This document shows, one piece after another, positions 35,219 through 44,076 of a stretch of DNA of 64,000 bases. The position numbers and the translations under genes are program-made. The stretch is from Ferruginibacter lapsinanis (GTDB lineage: Bacteria; Bacteroidota; Bacteroidia; Chitinophagales; Chitinophagaceae): NCBI RefSeq assembly GCF_020783315.1, contig NZ_CP086063.1, forward strand, positions 1,364,001 to 1,428,000, written 5' to 3'. A model generated the notes under the pieces. The model was not told the origin of the DNA, did no database searches, and saw only the letters and a list, made by a program, of their open reading frames with translations. How positions within the stretch are numbered: position 1 is the first letter of the stretch; each line of letters opens with the position of its first letter.

Positions 35219-36286
35219 TTATGAATTTTTTTCTGCGAATTCTTTCATTGCATTTACCAAAACTTCTACACTACTTATTGGTAAAGCATTATACAGAGAA
35301 GCCCTGAATCCGCCTACCAGCCTGTGTCCTTTTATTCCCACAATATTTTTTTCTTTTGCAAAAGCTAAGAAAGCTTCTTCTAATTCAGGTTTGTTCATTA
35401 CAAAACAAATATTCATCTTGCTCCTGTCTTCCTTGCTTACAGTGCCTTTGAATAAAGGGTTGGCATCTATCTCATTATATAGCAGATCTGCTTTAGCGAT
35501 ATTCAGTTTTTCTACGGCGGCGACACCACCAATAGATTTTAACCAACGTAATGTAAGCATGCACACATACACAGCAAATACAGGTGGAGTATTCAGCATA
35601 CTACCTTCTTTAATGTGATTCCGGTAATCCATGATAGTAGGGATAGCACGTTTTACTTTGCCTAAAATATTTTTATTTACCACTACCAAATTTACACCTG
35701 CCGCTCCCATATTTTTTTGGGCTCCGGCATAGATTAGATCAAATGCATTGTAATCAATAACACGACTTAAAATATCACTACTCATGTCACCAACAAGCGG
35801 CGTGCTTGTTTTCGGTATTTTTTGCCATTGGCATCCATAAATTGTTTCATTAGTAGTAATGTGAAAATATTTTGCATCATTTGGTACCGCAAAATCTTTT
35901 GGAATAACTGTATAATTACTTTCTTTCCCGGTGCAAACTATTTCTACCTTACCAAATAACTTTGCCTCTTTAATAGCTTTGCCACCCCACACACCTGTAT
36001 CTGAATATGCCGCCACTTCTTTATCATCCAATAAATTCATTGGCACCTGCATAAACTGCGTTGATGCTCCACCGTGTAAAAATAACACTTCGTGATCAGC
36101 ATCTAATTGCATCAATTCTTTGACCAATGCAACAGCCTCATCCATTACCGCCTGAAAAGTCGATGTACGATGCCCGATCTCTAAAATTGACAAACCGGTA
36201 TTGTTATAATTAAGCACCGCTTCTGATGCCTGTTGAAAAACTTCCTTCGGTAAAATAGACGGTCCTGCGTTGAAATTGTGAATCAC
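35219..36286 (-). CDS. serC: Phosphoserine aminotransferase
   Basis: A 355-residue class V aminotransferase that converts 3-phosphohydroxypyruvate and glutamate to phosphoserine (serine and, through homologues, pyridoxal phosphate synthesis). Signatures: the start HNFNAGPSILP, GHRTSTFQ for substrate contact, HGGASTQFMQVPMN for the cofactor phosphate, and the PLP-binding Lys191 in IYAGAQKNMGAAG; the C-terminus has GHRLVGGFRASLYNALP. The start codon is GTG (36284-36286); an in-frame stop lies a few codons upstream, and no ATG fits, so the start is secure. A TATTTTTG -7-like box lies at 36318-36325 on the minus strand, with a distant CAAA/TTTG partner. Transcribed with the DUF1015 gene. Confidence 0.96.
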   Translation of the reverse strand: MIHNFNAGPSILPKEVFQQASEAVLNYNNTGLSILEIGHRTSTFQAVMDEAVALVKELMQLDADHEVLFLHGGASTQFMQVPMNLLDDKEVAAYSDTGVWGGKAIKEAKLFGKVEIVCTGKESNYTVIPKDFAVPNDAKYFHITTNETIYGCQWQKIPKTSTPLVGDMSSDILSRVIDYNAFDLIYAGAQKNMGAAGVNLVVVNKNILGKVKRAIPTIMDYRNHIKEGSMLNTPPVFAVYVCMLTLRWLKSIGGVAAVEKLNIAKADLLYNEIDANPLFKGTVSKEDRSKMNICFVMNKPELEEAFLAFAKEKNIVGIKGHRLVGGFRASLYNALPISSVEVLVNAMKEFAEKNS

Positions 36287-36469
36287 TGTAGTTATTTATT
36301 AATTGAATATGAGAGTGCAAAAATAATCTATTAGTAAATAATAGCCCTATCAAATATTAAGAAGTATAAAATATAAATTAATACTATGTTTAATTAAAAT
36401 ATTAATATTGTATTATATACTGTGTTTTATACATGTATTTTTACAGTAAATAAATAACCAGACCAATTG

Positions 36470-38917
36470 ATGAAGCAGGTTTACTTATGTTTATTATGCA
36501 TAGGATGTCTTCCGTATACCAATGCCCAAAAGATTTCGGGTATTGTTAAAAATAATGATTCGGTTGTGCTGGTAAATGCTTCTGTCTCTTTGCTTCACAC
36601 CCCAGGTTCAAAAATCTGTAAATTGGGAATTACCAATGCAGAAGGGAAGTATGCTTTTGAGGGAATTGAATCGGGTAAATATGTACTGAATATCTCTGCC
36701 GTTGGATATAAATCATTTATTTCATCACCAATAGTTGTAAATGGGAACTATGATATATTGGTGCCTGTTATTTTTCTTCCCAAAAAATCGATCAGCCTTA
36801 AGGAGGTCTTTGTTAAATCAGATAAGCCAATTCTTGAGATCAGTGGAGATAAAATGGTAGTGAATGTAGAGAACACAATTAATGCCGTTGGTTCAGATGC
36901 TTTAGAGTTAATTAGAAAATCGCCGGGTGTAACTATAGATAAAGATGATAATATTTCTATGGGAGGTAAATCCGGAGTGCAAATATTTATTGATGGTAAA
37001 CCAAGCCCTGTAAATAAGGAAGATCTTAGCGACTATTTAAAATCAATTCAATCTACACAAATAGAATCGCTGGAGTTGATCACCAATCCTTCGGCAAAAT
37101 ATGAGGCGGCAGGAAATGCAGGCGTTATAAATATTCGGATGATCAAGAATAAAACGATTGGAACAAACAGTTCAATCAATGCCGGCTATGGAATTGGCAT
37201 TTATGGAAAATATAATGGAGGTATTTCTATCAATCATAGAAACAAAAAAGTAAACATTTTCGGGAGCTACAATATCAATCATGCATTGAACATAACTGAT
37301 TTTAGAGTAGATAGAATTCAGTTAGATACATTGTTCGATCTGGTTACTAAAAGAAGGGTATTGAGCACCAGTAGCGGATTTAAAGCAGGTGTTGATTATT
37401 TTATCAATCCTAAAAACACTATAGGGTTTCTTATAAATGGAAGTTTATTTCATTCGACGCCCAACTCGTATAGTACGACTCCTATTACTTACATACCCGG
37501 AGGCACAGTCAATAAAATATTGATATCAGACAATATGCAAACCGGCCATATTGATAATGTTAATTTTAATGGTAATTATAAGTATTTGGGTAAAGATCAA
37601 CATCAATTGAACATTGATCTGGATTATGGTTTTTTTCATATTAACAGAGATCTGTATCAACCAAATGTGTATTATGATAACACCCAAACAACAGAGTTGA
37701 GTAGTGCAATTTATAGTTTGATCTCAGGAGCCAAAATAGATATCTATTCTTTAAAAACGGACTATGAACTACCATTCAAAAAAGGGGTATTGGGATTTGG
37801 TATTAAGAACTCATATGTAGAGTCTGATAATAATTTTGAACGATATAATCTAAAGAGTTCATTAAGTATGTCATCGCAATTAGATACTTCCAAAAGCAAC
37901 CAATTTAATTATAAGGAATACATTAATGCAGGCTATATCAATTATAACAAAAATTGGAAGAGTATTCAGTTGCAGGTTGGATTAAGGGCAGAAAATACGC
38001 AATCAAGAGGGAAGTCTTATCCAATAAAATCGGATGGGATGATAAATTATGATATTGTTCAGGGGTTTACCAGAAGCTATACCAATTTTTTCCCTTCCGT
38101 CTCTGTTAGTTTTGTAAAAAATGCTGATATGACCTGGAATATCTCGGCAGGAAGAAGAGTGGACAGGCCCAATTATCAGGATCTGAACCCATTTGAGTTT
38201 AAACTGGATGAATATACTTTTCGAAAAGGAAATACAGAATTAGTCCCTCAATATTCTTACAATATTGGTGTTACAAATACCTATAAGAATAAATTAATTT
38301 CAAAATTAAGCTATAGCCTGATCAATGATCTGCTGGGACAGTTGGTGGATACGATTGACAGAAGTAAAAACTTTTTGACCGTAAAAAATATAGCCCAACA
38401 AAAACTACTTAGTTTGTTTGAGAGTTACCATTATCAGCATCAATGGTATAGTGGGTTCTTTAATGCAAATATTTTTTATACTTCATTCAATGCAGATTTT
38501 GGAGGAGGAAACAGGGTGATCAACACCAGTATACTTTCATATGTTGCCGGTATGCAAAACAATTTTAGATTAGGAAGTGAATGGACAGCAGAGTTGGCAG
38601 CAACATTCACTTCTCCTACTTATGTGGGAACAATTAAGTCGTACTTCAGGTGGGGGATGGATATAGGAGCACAAAAAAATATTCTAAAAGGAAAGGGGAA
38701 TTTTAAATTCTCTGTAACAGATATATTCTTTACCAACATTGATAAAGGATATTCAGCCTTTGCCGGGCAAAGTGGTCACTATTCTTTTAAAAGAGAATCC
38801 CGCCAGTTTAAAATAAATTTCAGTTACAGGATTGGTAATAAGCAGGTGAAAGCAGAGTCTAACAGAACTTCGGGTTCTGAAGAAGAGATAAAACGTTCGC
38901 AAAATGGCGGCGGATAA
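36470..38917 (+). CDS. Outer-membrane receptor with carboxypeptidase-like N-domain (OMP_b-brl_3 type)
   Basis: A 815-residue outer-membrane protein. Signal peptide (MKQVYLCLLCIGCLPYTNAQ), a CarboxypepD_reg-like beta-sandwich (about 21-105; TNAEGKYAFEGIESGKYVLN), a plug (about 115-220; LIRKSPGVTIDKDD, VQIFIDGKPSPV, NPSAKYEAAGNAGVINIR) and a large barrel of the OMP_b-brl_3 family with RRVDRPNYQDLNPFE. Such TonB-linked receptors lack the classic TonB box and have varied or unknown cargo. ATG 36470 is preceded by an overlapping TTG, which is not needed. There is no SusD-like partner, so it is not a typical polysaccharide locus. Its stop is three bases from the convergent gene's stop. Confidence 0.9.
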   Translation: MKQVYLCLLCIGCLPYTNAQKISGIVKNNDSVVLVNASVSLLHTPGSKICKLGITNAEGKYAFEGIESGKYVLNISAVGYKSFISSPIVVNGNYDILVPVIFLPKKSISLKEVFVKSDKPILEISGDKMVVNVENTINAVGSDALELIRKSPGVTIDKDDNISMGGKSGVQIFIDGKPSPVNKEDLSDYLKSIQSTQIESLELITNPSAKYEAAGNAGVINIRMIKNKTIGTNSSINAGYGIGIYGKYNGGISINHRNKKVNIFGSYNINHALNITDFRVDRIQLDTLFDLVTKRRVLSTSSGFKAGVDYFINPKNTIGFLINGSLFHSTPNSYSTTPITYIPGGTVNKILISDNMQTGHIDNVNFNGNYKYLGKDQHQLNIDLDYGFFHINRDLYQPNVYYDNTQTTELSSAIYSLISGAKIDIYSLKTDYELPFKKGVLGFGIKNSYVESDNNFERYNLKSSLSMSSQLDTSKSNQFNYKEYINAGYINYNKNWKSIQLQVGLRAENTQSRGKSYPIKSDGMINYDIVQGFTRSYTNFFPSVSVSFVKNADMTWNISAGRRVDRPNYQDLNPFEFKLDEYTFRKGNTELVPQYSYNIGVTNTYKNKLISKLSYSLINDLLGQLVDTIDRSKNFLTVKNIAQQKLLSLFESYHYQHQWYSGFFNANIFYTSFNADFGGGNRVINTSILSYVAGMQNNFRLGSEWTAELAATFTSPTYVGTIKSYFRWGMDIGAQKNILKGKGNFKFSVTDIFFTNIDKGYSAFAGQSGHYSFKRESRQFKINFSYRIGNKQVKAESNRTSGSEEEIKRSQNGGG

Positions 38918-38920
38918 TAC

Positions 38921-39904
38921 TTATTCTTCCTGTCTGCCTATCATTTTTCCTGAGCTGTTCTTCCATTGATTATTTAATTCTTCAAATTCTTTAGCATCAG
39001 ATTCACTGAATTTTTGTTTGCTTAAAGAGCGGAGATCGGGTTGTCCTGCATTTACCCAGGCTGTATACCAAAAACTTGCAATTGAATAGATAGACAAACG
39101 CATTCTTCTTTCTATCATGCCATCTAATTTTTTATTAAATGCTTTGGTAAAATCAGATGAATATTGGCGGATGACTTGTCCGTTTCTTGTTTCAAAAGAA
39201 TATTTTTGATCTGAGGGGAATTGTTTGGTCAATTCTCTTTCGATATTTAAAACCGAATCGGATGCAAGAGAACTCTCTAAAACCCTTGCCCATATATACT
39301 CTGCAGGGTTTTCGATATATTGTGCCTTTCCGATAAAAAAATCAAATTCTTTCTCGGCTAACAATTCCGGCACCCTGCTTTCCCAGAAACCGTGTATCCC
39401 TTTTTGGTTGGTATATTGACCGTTGTGGTTGCTGTTAGCGTGTAATGGTACATGTGAGTCGGCAATATAATGCCCTAGTTCTGTACTGTTTTTCAGTATC
39501 TTACTAAAATTCTTTTCTTTAAATGCTGCAGTTAATCTACCCAGCATTGTTTGTATATGCCAAGGTACAATTCCTTGAGATTGAACGGTATCTTCTCCAA
39601 ATTTTGCTACTGCATCTTTGTATTTACGAGGTAAATTAGGGAAGGGGTATTTGCCATAAAAATCTATGTCAATGTAATGTCGGGGGCCTTCGTCTTTAAC
39701 GGCATACCTGCGTTTATCAGGATCCACAGCATGTTCAGCAATGAAAGAAATATTGGGTTTATACAGAACCATCATTTCTGGGGGCAGTAAAAAAACTGCG
39801 TAGTAATTAATTTTCTGGTGGGCATAAAATCCCCAACAAAAGGACGGGAAATAACAAACAAGTAATAATGTGGTAAGCAATAGTGCTTTCAACGATCTGC
39901 CCAT
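38921..39904 (-). CDS. Zinc-dependent phospholipase C / S1-P1 nuclease-like protein
   Basis: A 327-residue exported protein. After a signal peptide (about 1-24) the mature chain would begin at or near Trp-Gly-Phe, and an N-terminal Trp is a zinc ligand in this fold. Other likely ligands: His in YAHQKIN, RHYIDIDF, and the pair of motifs ELGHYIADSHVPLHA and HNGQYTNQKGIHGFWE. This W-H-D-H-xxx-D/H set is shared by bacterial zinc phospholipase C and S1/P1 nucleases; which activity applies cannot be settled by eye. The C-terminal part (200-327) is helical and charged. It is transcribed alone on the minus strand and converges with the outer-membrane receptor. Confidence 0.78.
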   Translation of the reverse strand: MGRSLKALLLTTLLLVCYFPSFCWGFYAHQKINYYAVFLLPPEMMVLYKPNISFIAEHAVDPDKRRYAVKDEGPRHYIDIDFYGKYPFPNLPRKYKDAVAKFGEDTVQSQGIVPWHIQTMLGRLTAAFKEKNFSKILKNSTELGHYIADSHVPLHANSNHNGQYTNQKGIHGFWESRVPELLAEKEFDFFIGKAQYIENPAEYIWARVLESSLASDSVLNIERELTKQFPSDQKYSFETRNGQVIRQYSSDFTKAFNKKLDGMIERRMRLSIYSIASFWYTAWVNAGQPDLRSLSKQKFSESDAKEFEELNNQWKNSSGKMIGRQEE

Positions 39905-39975
39905 AATAAAATTTAATGATTAAATATACTCATTTTTATTTACTGCCTGTTTTTCTGTTAATTAACTATAGTAGG

Positions 39976-40599
39976 CTATTCCTCAACAACATCTGTTACG
40001 CCTCCGCTTACTGCAAACTTCATGGTTTGTGCGGCACTGATATTGGTAATTGGTTTTACTCTTTCTTTAGATATGATATATACATTACCAGCCACCGAAT
40101 AAGCCATCGGTACATATACCGCTATATAATCTTTAAAGCCGAACTCTGCCATGTCTTCCTGTGTAATAAACCCAACCCTCCACACATCGTTGTCATCAAC
40201 ATTGGCCAAAACATTATTGGTAAACTTCTTTTTTTCACCGGCAAAAGCTTCGAAAAAATCTTTCAATGTTGAATAGATGAATTTTATGCCGGGAGTTTTT
40301 TCCAGCAATTTATCAAAAACATCTACCAATTTACTGAAAATGAAAGATGAGGAAATATATCCTACAAATAGAACGATGGCAATAACTACCACAAACCCTA
40401 ACCCTGGAACACGTCTTACATTTCCTTGGGCATCTTCCATCAATGATGGAAAAATGTTATGTATAATATTAGGCAAAATGCCGTCTATAAAGCTGAAAAC
40501 CGCAGCAATAGCCCAAAATGTGATAACAATAGGTGCAAGTATCAACAACCCCTGCAAAAAATACTGGAAAAGCTTTTTATAGCTGAGCGGAAATTTCAT
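39976..40599 (-). CDS. DUF502 family membrane protein
   Basis: A 207-residue protein with two membrane helices (about 15-38 and 65-88) and family signatures LLILAPIVITFWAIAAVF, PGLGFVVVIAIVLFVGY, KTPGIKFIYSTLKDFFEAF and VYVPMAYSVAGNVYIISKE. DUF502 proteins are conserved inner-membrane proteins of unknown function. The start ATG at 40599 lies about 140 bases from the tetR start on the other strand, so the two genes share a divergent region. Confidence 0.88.
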   Translation of the reverse strand: MKFPLSYKKLFQYFLQGLLILAPIVITFWAIAAVFSFIDGILPNIIHNIFPSLMEDAQGNVRRVPGLGFVVVIAIVLFVGYISSSFIFSKLVDVFDKLLEKTPGIKFIYSTLKDFFEAFAGEKKKFTNNVLANVDDNDVWRVGFITQEDMAEFGFKDYIAVYVPMAYSVAGNVYIISKERVKPITNISAAQTMKFAVSGGVTDVVEE

Positions 40600-40684
40600 A
40601 ATAAAATTATTTAGATACCAAAGATAACAGATTGAACAACTTTATGAGAAATGAAGAAAATGTTATGAATGGTAAATAAAAAGG

Positions 40685-40723
40685 ATGGAAACTTTGGTTA
40701 CACAAAAAGTTTCCATAGTTTTG
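40685..40723 (+). promoter_or_regulatory. Efflux-operon promoter overlapped by a perfect inverted repeat
   Basis: TTTG at 40693-40696 and TAGTTTTG at 40716-40723 (19-base spacer) match the Bacteroidota promoter pattern. The inverted repeat ATGGAAACTTT (40685-40695) / AAAGTTTCCAT (40706-40716), ten bases apart, covers the -33 box, the spacer and the first base of the -7 box. This is the expected layout for TetR self-repression of the operon starting at 40742. Confidence 0.78.
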
Positions 40724-40741
40724 TGGTCGGAATTTTAAAAA

Positions 40742-41377
40742 ATGGAAATAAAAGACAGAATTATCGAAGGGGCTTATGAATTATTCATTCGTTATGGATT
40801 TAGATCCGTATCGATGGATAATATTGCCACCAAATTGGGGATGAGTAAAAAAACTCTTTATCAGCATTTTACAGATAAAGATGAATTGGTAGAAGCGGTT
40901 ATGGAATATGATATAACCCATGATGAGAAGGATTGTATGTTGTCTACCGGCAATGCGCTGAATGCAATTGATGAAGTTCTCAATGTGATTGATACTGTGG
41001 CGGATCAACTGAGTGATATGAACCCGATGGTGTTATATGAAATGCAGAAATTTCATCCCAAGGCGTTTAAAATATTTCAAAAGCATAAAGATGAGTTCAT
41101 TTTAAAGATGATCACTCAGAATTTACACAGAGGAGTTACCGAAGGTTTATACAGAGAGGATATCAACATAGAGGTGATCGCAAAATTCAGGCTGGAATCA
41201 ATGATGCTGATCTTTAACATTGAACTTTTTCCGCTGGCAAAACAATATCATTTGAAAGACTTGATGCAAATGATCGGAGAGCATTTTTTGTTTGGAATAG
41301 TATCTCCCAAAGGCTATAAATTAATTCAAAAATATCAACAAGAGAGAAATAAAATCAATAATGATGCAAAGAAGTAA
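40742..41377 (+). CDS. TetR/AcrR family transcriptional regulator
   Basis: A 211-residue regulator. N-terminal TetR helix-turn-helix (about 4-50): IIEGAYELFIRYGFRSVSMD, IATKLGMSKKTLYQHFTDKDEL. The C-terminal ligand domain is variable, as usual. It is the first gene of an efflux operon and its stop overlaps the tolC-like start by 17 bases, a sign of translational coupling. A perfect inverted repeat over the promoter at 40685-40716 is the likely self-operator, so the regulator should repress its own operon until an inducer binds. Inducer unknown. Confidence 0.93.
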   Translation: MEIKDRIIEGAYELFIRYGFRSVSMDNIATKLGMSKKTLYQHFTDKDELVEAVMEYDITHDEKDCMLSTGNALNAIDEVLNVIDTVADQLSDMNPMVLYEMQKFHPKAFKIFQKHKDEFILKMITQNLHRGVTEGLYREDINIEVIAKFRLESMMLIFNIELFPLAKQYHLKDLMQMIGEHFLFGIVSPKGYKLIQKYQQERNKINNDAKK

Positions 41378-42767
41378 ATTAAAAAAAATATTGCTGATGA
41401 TATCCGTTCTGATAGGCGGAACAGCAATAGCTCAAAAGACAAACGAATTTTCGGTGAAGCAGACCGTAGATTATGGATTAAAAAATGCTGTACAGGTAAA
41501 AAATGCATTGATAGATATTAAGTCGCAGCAACAAACTAACAGAGAGTTCACGGCAAATGCTTATCCACAATTGACCGCAGGTGTAAGTGCTACTCATTAT
41601 TTTAATATACCGGTACAAACCCTGCCAAACTTTATCAGTCCGGCAACCTATCAGGTATTAGTAGACGAAGGTGTAAAGAACGGAAGTGGTACTACCATTA
41701 CAATGCCCAATGGAGGGGATTTTGGCGTAATTGCTGCTCAGTTTGGTTCTCCATGGACGGCTGGAGCAAGTGTTGATCTATCCCAGATAATATTTGATGG
41801 GCAAGTGTTTGTGGGGTTGCAGGCCAGAGGAGCAGCAATGGATCTGGCTAAGAAAACTGCAGAAGTAACACAAGAGCAGATCAAAGCAAATATTTATAAG
41901 ATCTACTATCAGTTAGTAGTTGGTAAAAAACAACTGACAAATATAGATGCAAATATCGAACGATTTACCAAGCTTCTGAATGACACCAAAGAAATTTATA
42001 AAAATGGTTTTGCAGAAAAATTAGACGTAGACAAAGTGCAGGTAACCTTAAGCAATCTGCAAACCGAAAAAGAAAGAATACAAAATCAGTTAGAAGCAGG
42101 GAATGCAGGTTTAAAATTTTTAATAAACATGCCTCAAAAAGAAATATTGGTGTTAACAGATACTTTGAGTGAAGATGAGATAAAAGCAAACTTGCTGGAT
42201 ACAGTATATAAATATGAAGACAGGAAAGAAATCCAGTTGCTGAATGTAGCTACCAAATTAAATGGATACAATGTAAAACGCTATCAGCTAAGCCGTTTAC
42301 CTTCTGTAGTTGCTTTTGGCTCTTACGGCAAAAATGCACAACGTCAGAAATTCGATTTCTTTAATAAAGGAGATTGGTTCACCACTTCGTTGGTTGGAGT
42401 TAAAATAGCGGTGCCGATTTTTGATGGGTTTGCTCGTAGCGCCAGGATAGAGAACGCTAAGCTGGCAGTTCAAAAACTAAAAAATAATATGGAAGCCACA
42501 AAAGAGTCTATTGATTATGATGTTACGACAGCAAGGATCAAAATGAAAAGTGCGATCATAACCATGGATAATCAAAAGAAAAATACAGAACTGGCAGAAA
42601 AAGTATTTAACAGCACCAAGAAAAAATATGAACAGGGATTAGGTAGTAATCAGGAAATATATAATGCACAAACAGAATTGAAGGTGGCACAAACCAATTA
42701 CTACAGCTCTTTATACGATGCCATTACAGCAAAAATTGATTGGCTGAAAGCTGTAGGGAAACTATAA
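41361..42767 (+). CDS. TolC-family outer-membrane efflux protein
   Basis: A 468-residue outer-membrane channel of tripartite pumps. Signal peptide (ending near GGTAIAQ, residue 25), two OEP domains with long amphipathic helices, e.g. SVKQTVDYGLKNAVQVKNAL in the first and VKIAVPIFDGFARSARIENA in the second, plus KKKYEQGLGSNQEIYNAQTE, the usual channel helix signature. The start ATG 41361 (a second ATG follows at 41364) overlaps the tetR stop. It is co-transcribed with the membrane-fusion and RND genes that follow. Confidence 0.94.
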   Translation: MMQRSKLKKILLMISVLIGGTAIAQKTNEFSVKQTVDYGLKNAVQVKNALIDIKSQQQTNREFTANAYPQLTAGVSATHYFNIPVQTLPNFISPATYQVLVDEGVKNGSGTTITMPNGGDFGVIAAQFGSPWTAGASVDLSQIIFDGQVFVGLQARGAAMDLAKKTAEVTQEQIKANIYKIYYQLVVGKKQLTNIDANIERFTKLLNDTKEIYKNGFAEKLDVDKVQVTLSNLQTEKERIQNQLEAGNAGLKFLINMPQKEILVLTDTLSEDEIKANLLDTVYKYEDRKEIQLLNVATKLNGYNVKRYQLSRLPSVVAFGSYGKNAQRQKFDFFNKGDWFTTSLVGVKIAVPIFDGFARSARIENAKLAVQKLKNNMEATKESIDYDVTTARIKMKSAIITMDNQKKNTELAEKVFNSTKKKYEQGLGSNQEIYNAQTELKVAQTNYYSSLYDAITAKIDWLKAVGKL

Positions 42768-42812
42768 TACAAAAAAATGAACATGCTAAACAAACAAATA
42801 AATAATTTAACA

Positions 42813-44021
42813 ATGAAAACACTTTTTATAATCACTACAGCATCGGTAATGCTTTTGTCATCTTGTGGCAGTAGTAAAAAAGACAGTGCTGCAGATTTGA
42901 ATGACAAAAAAGCAACGCTTGAAAAATTAAAAAATGACAAGGAGAAGACTGACGAGCAAATAAAAAAACTGCAGGAAGAATTAATGAAATTAGATACTAA
43001 TGCAGCCAGTACTTCAAAAGTAAAATTAGTGAGTACAACACCGGTTAGTACCCAGAATTTTAAGCATTATATCGATTTACAGGGCAAGGTAGATGCTGAT
43101 AATATTTCTTATATATCACCAAGAATGGGACCGGCGCAAGTAAAAGCGGTATATGTAACTGAGGGGCAGGCTGTAAAAAAAGGACAGTTATTGCTGAAGT
43201 TAGATGACGCTATTATTCGTCAGCAAATTGTTGCAGCGCAAAAACAAATGGAAGTAACTAAAACACAGTTGTCTTTTGCAAAAACTATTTATCAACGTCA
43301 GAAAAACTTATGGGATCAGGGTATTGGTACTGAAGTACAGTTGCTTCAGGCAAAATCTAATGTTGAACAATTAGAGAATGGTTTGAATGCAGCAGAAGAG
43401 AATGTGAAAACAGCTAAAGAGCAATTAAGCACCACCAATGTATATAGCGATGTAAATGGTATTGCAGATATAGTAGCAGTTCGTGTCGGAGAAATTTTTC
43501 AAGGAATGACATTGACCGGCCCCCAAATTAAAATTGTGAATACCAGCTCTTTAAAAGTGGTTACCAGTGTGCCGGAAAATTATTTAACAAGAATGAGAAA
43601 AGGTTCTGCTGTTGAAATATTTATTCCAGATGCAAATAAAAAGATTAACTCATCACTTTCTTTGATCAGCCAGTCCATTGATCCATCGCAAAGAGGTTTT
43701 ATAGCCGAAGCAAAAATCCCTTATGATCCTGTTTTAAAACCAAATCAAATTGCGGTGATGAAAATTTTGGATTATAGTGCACCAAATGCAGTTGTAATTC
43801 CTGTAAATGTTGTACAGTCTGACGAAATAGGTAAATACGTTTACGTGCTTACCAAAAGCAGCAATGGTAAAACTACAGCTCACAAAGTAATAGTAACTAT
43901 TGGTGAAGTATATGGTGAAAATGTAGAGATAAAAGGAGGATTGAAAGCCGGAGAGCAATTAGTAACTGATGGTTTTCAAAGCCTGTATGAAGGACAGTTG
44001 ATCTCTACTGAAGTGAAATAA
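42813..44021 (+). CDS. RND efflux periplasmic adaptor (membrane-fusion) lipoprotein
   Basis: A 402-residue adaptor. From ATG 42813 it has a lipoprotein signal (MKTLFIITTASVMLLSSC, lipid-modified Cys18); an upstream ATG at 42777 would add 12 residues ahead of the signal. A coiled stretch rich in K/E (about 25-55) precedes the HlyD-like core: ISPRMGPAQVKAVYVTEGQ, VKKGQLLLKLDD (lipoyl half), a helical hairpin (about 120-210), the second lipoyl half with DVNGIADIVAVRVGE, then beta-barrel and membrane-proximal domains ending VTDGFQSLYEGQ. It links the inner-membrane pump to the TolC-like channel encoded on either side. Confidence 0.93.
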   Translation: MKTLFIITTASVMLLSSCGSSKKDSAADLNDKKATLEKLKNDKEKTDEQIKKLQEELMKLDTNAASTSKVKLVSTTPVSTQNFKHYIDLQGKVDADNISYISPRMGPAQVKAVYVTEGQAVKKGQLLLKLDDAIIRQQIVAAQKQMEVTKTQLSFAKTIYQRQKNLWDQGIGTEVQLLQAKSNVEQLENGLNAAEENVKTAKEQLSTTNVYSDVNGIADIVAVRVGEIFQGMTLTGPQIKIVNTSSLKVVTSVPENYLTRMRKGSAVEIFIPDANKKINSSLSLISQSIDPSQRGFIAEAKIPYDPVLKPNQIAVMKILDYSAPNAVVIPVNVVQSDEIGKYVYVLTKSSNGKTTAHKVIVTIGEVYGENVEIKGGLKAGEQLVTDGFQSLYEGQLISTEVK

Positions 44022-44076
44022 TGCAAGGCGGATAAAGTTGAACAGATAACTAACTGACGATAACAAAGATATTTTT

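Noticed and set aside
36318..36354. serC promoter (TATTTTTG with an upstream TTTG on the minus strand)
   Set aside because: The spacer between the boxes is 25 bases, too long for a secure call, so it is mentioned only in the serC entry.
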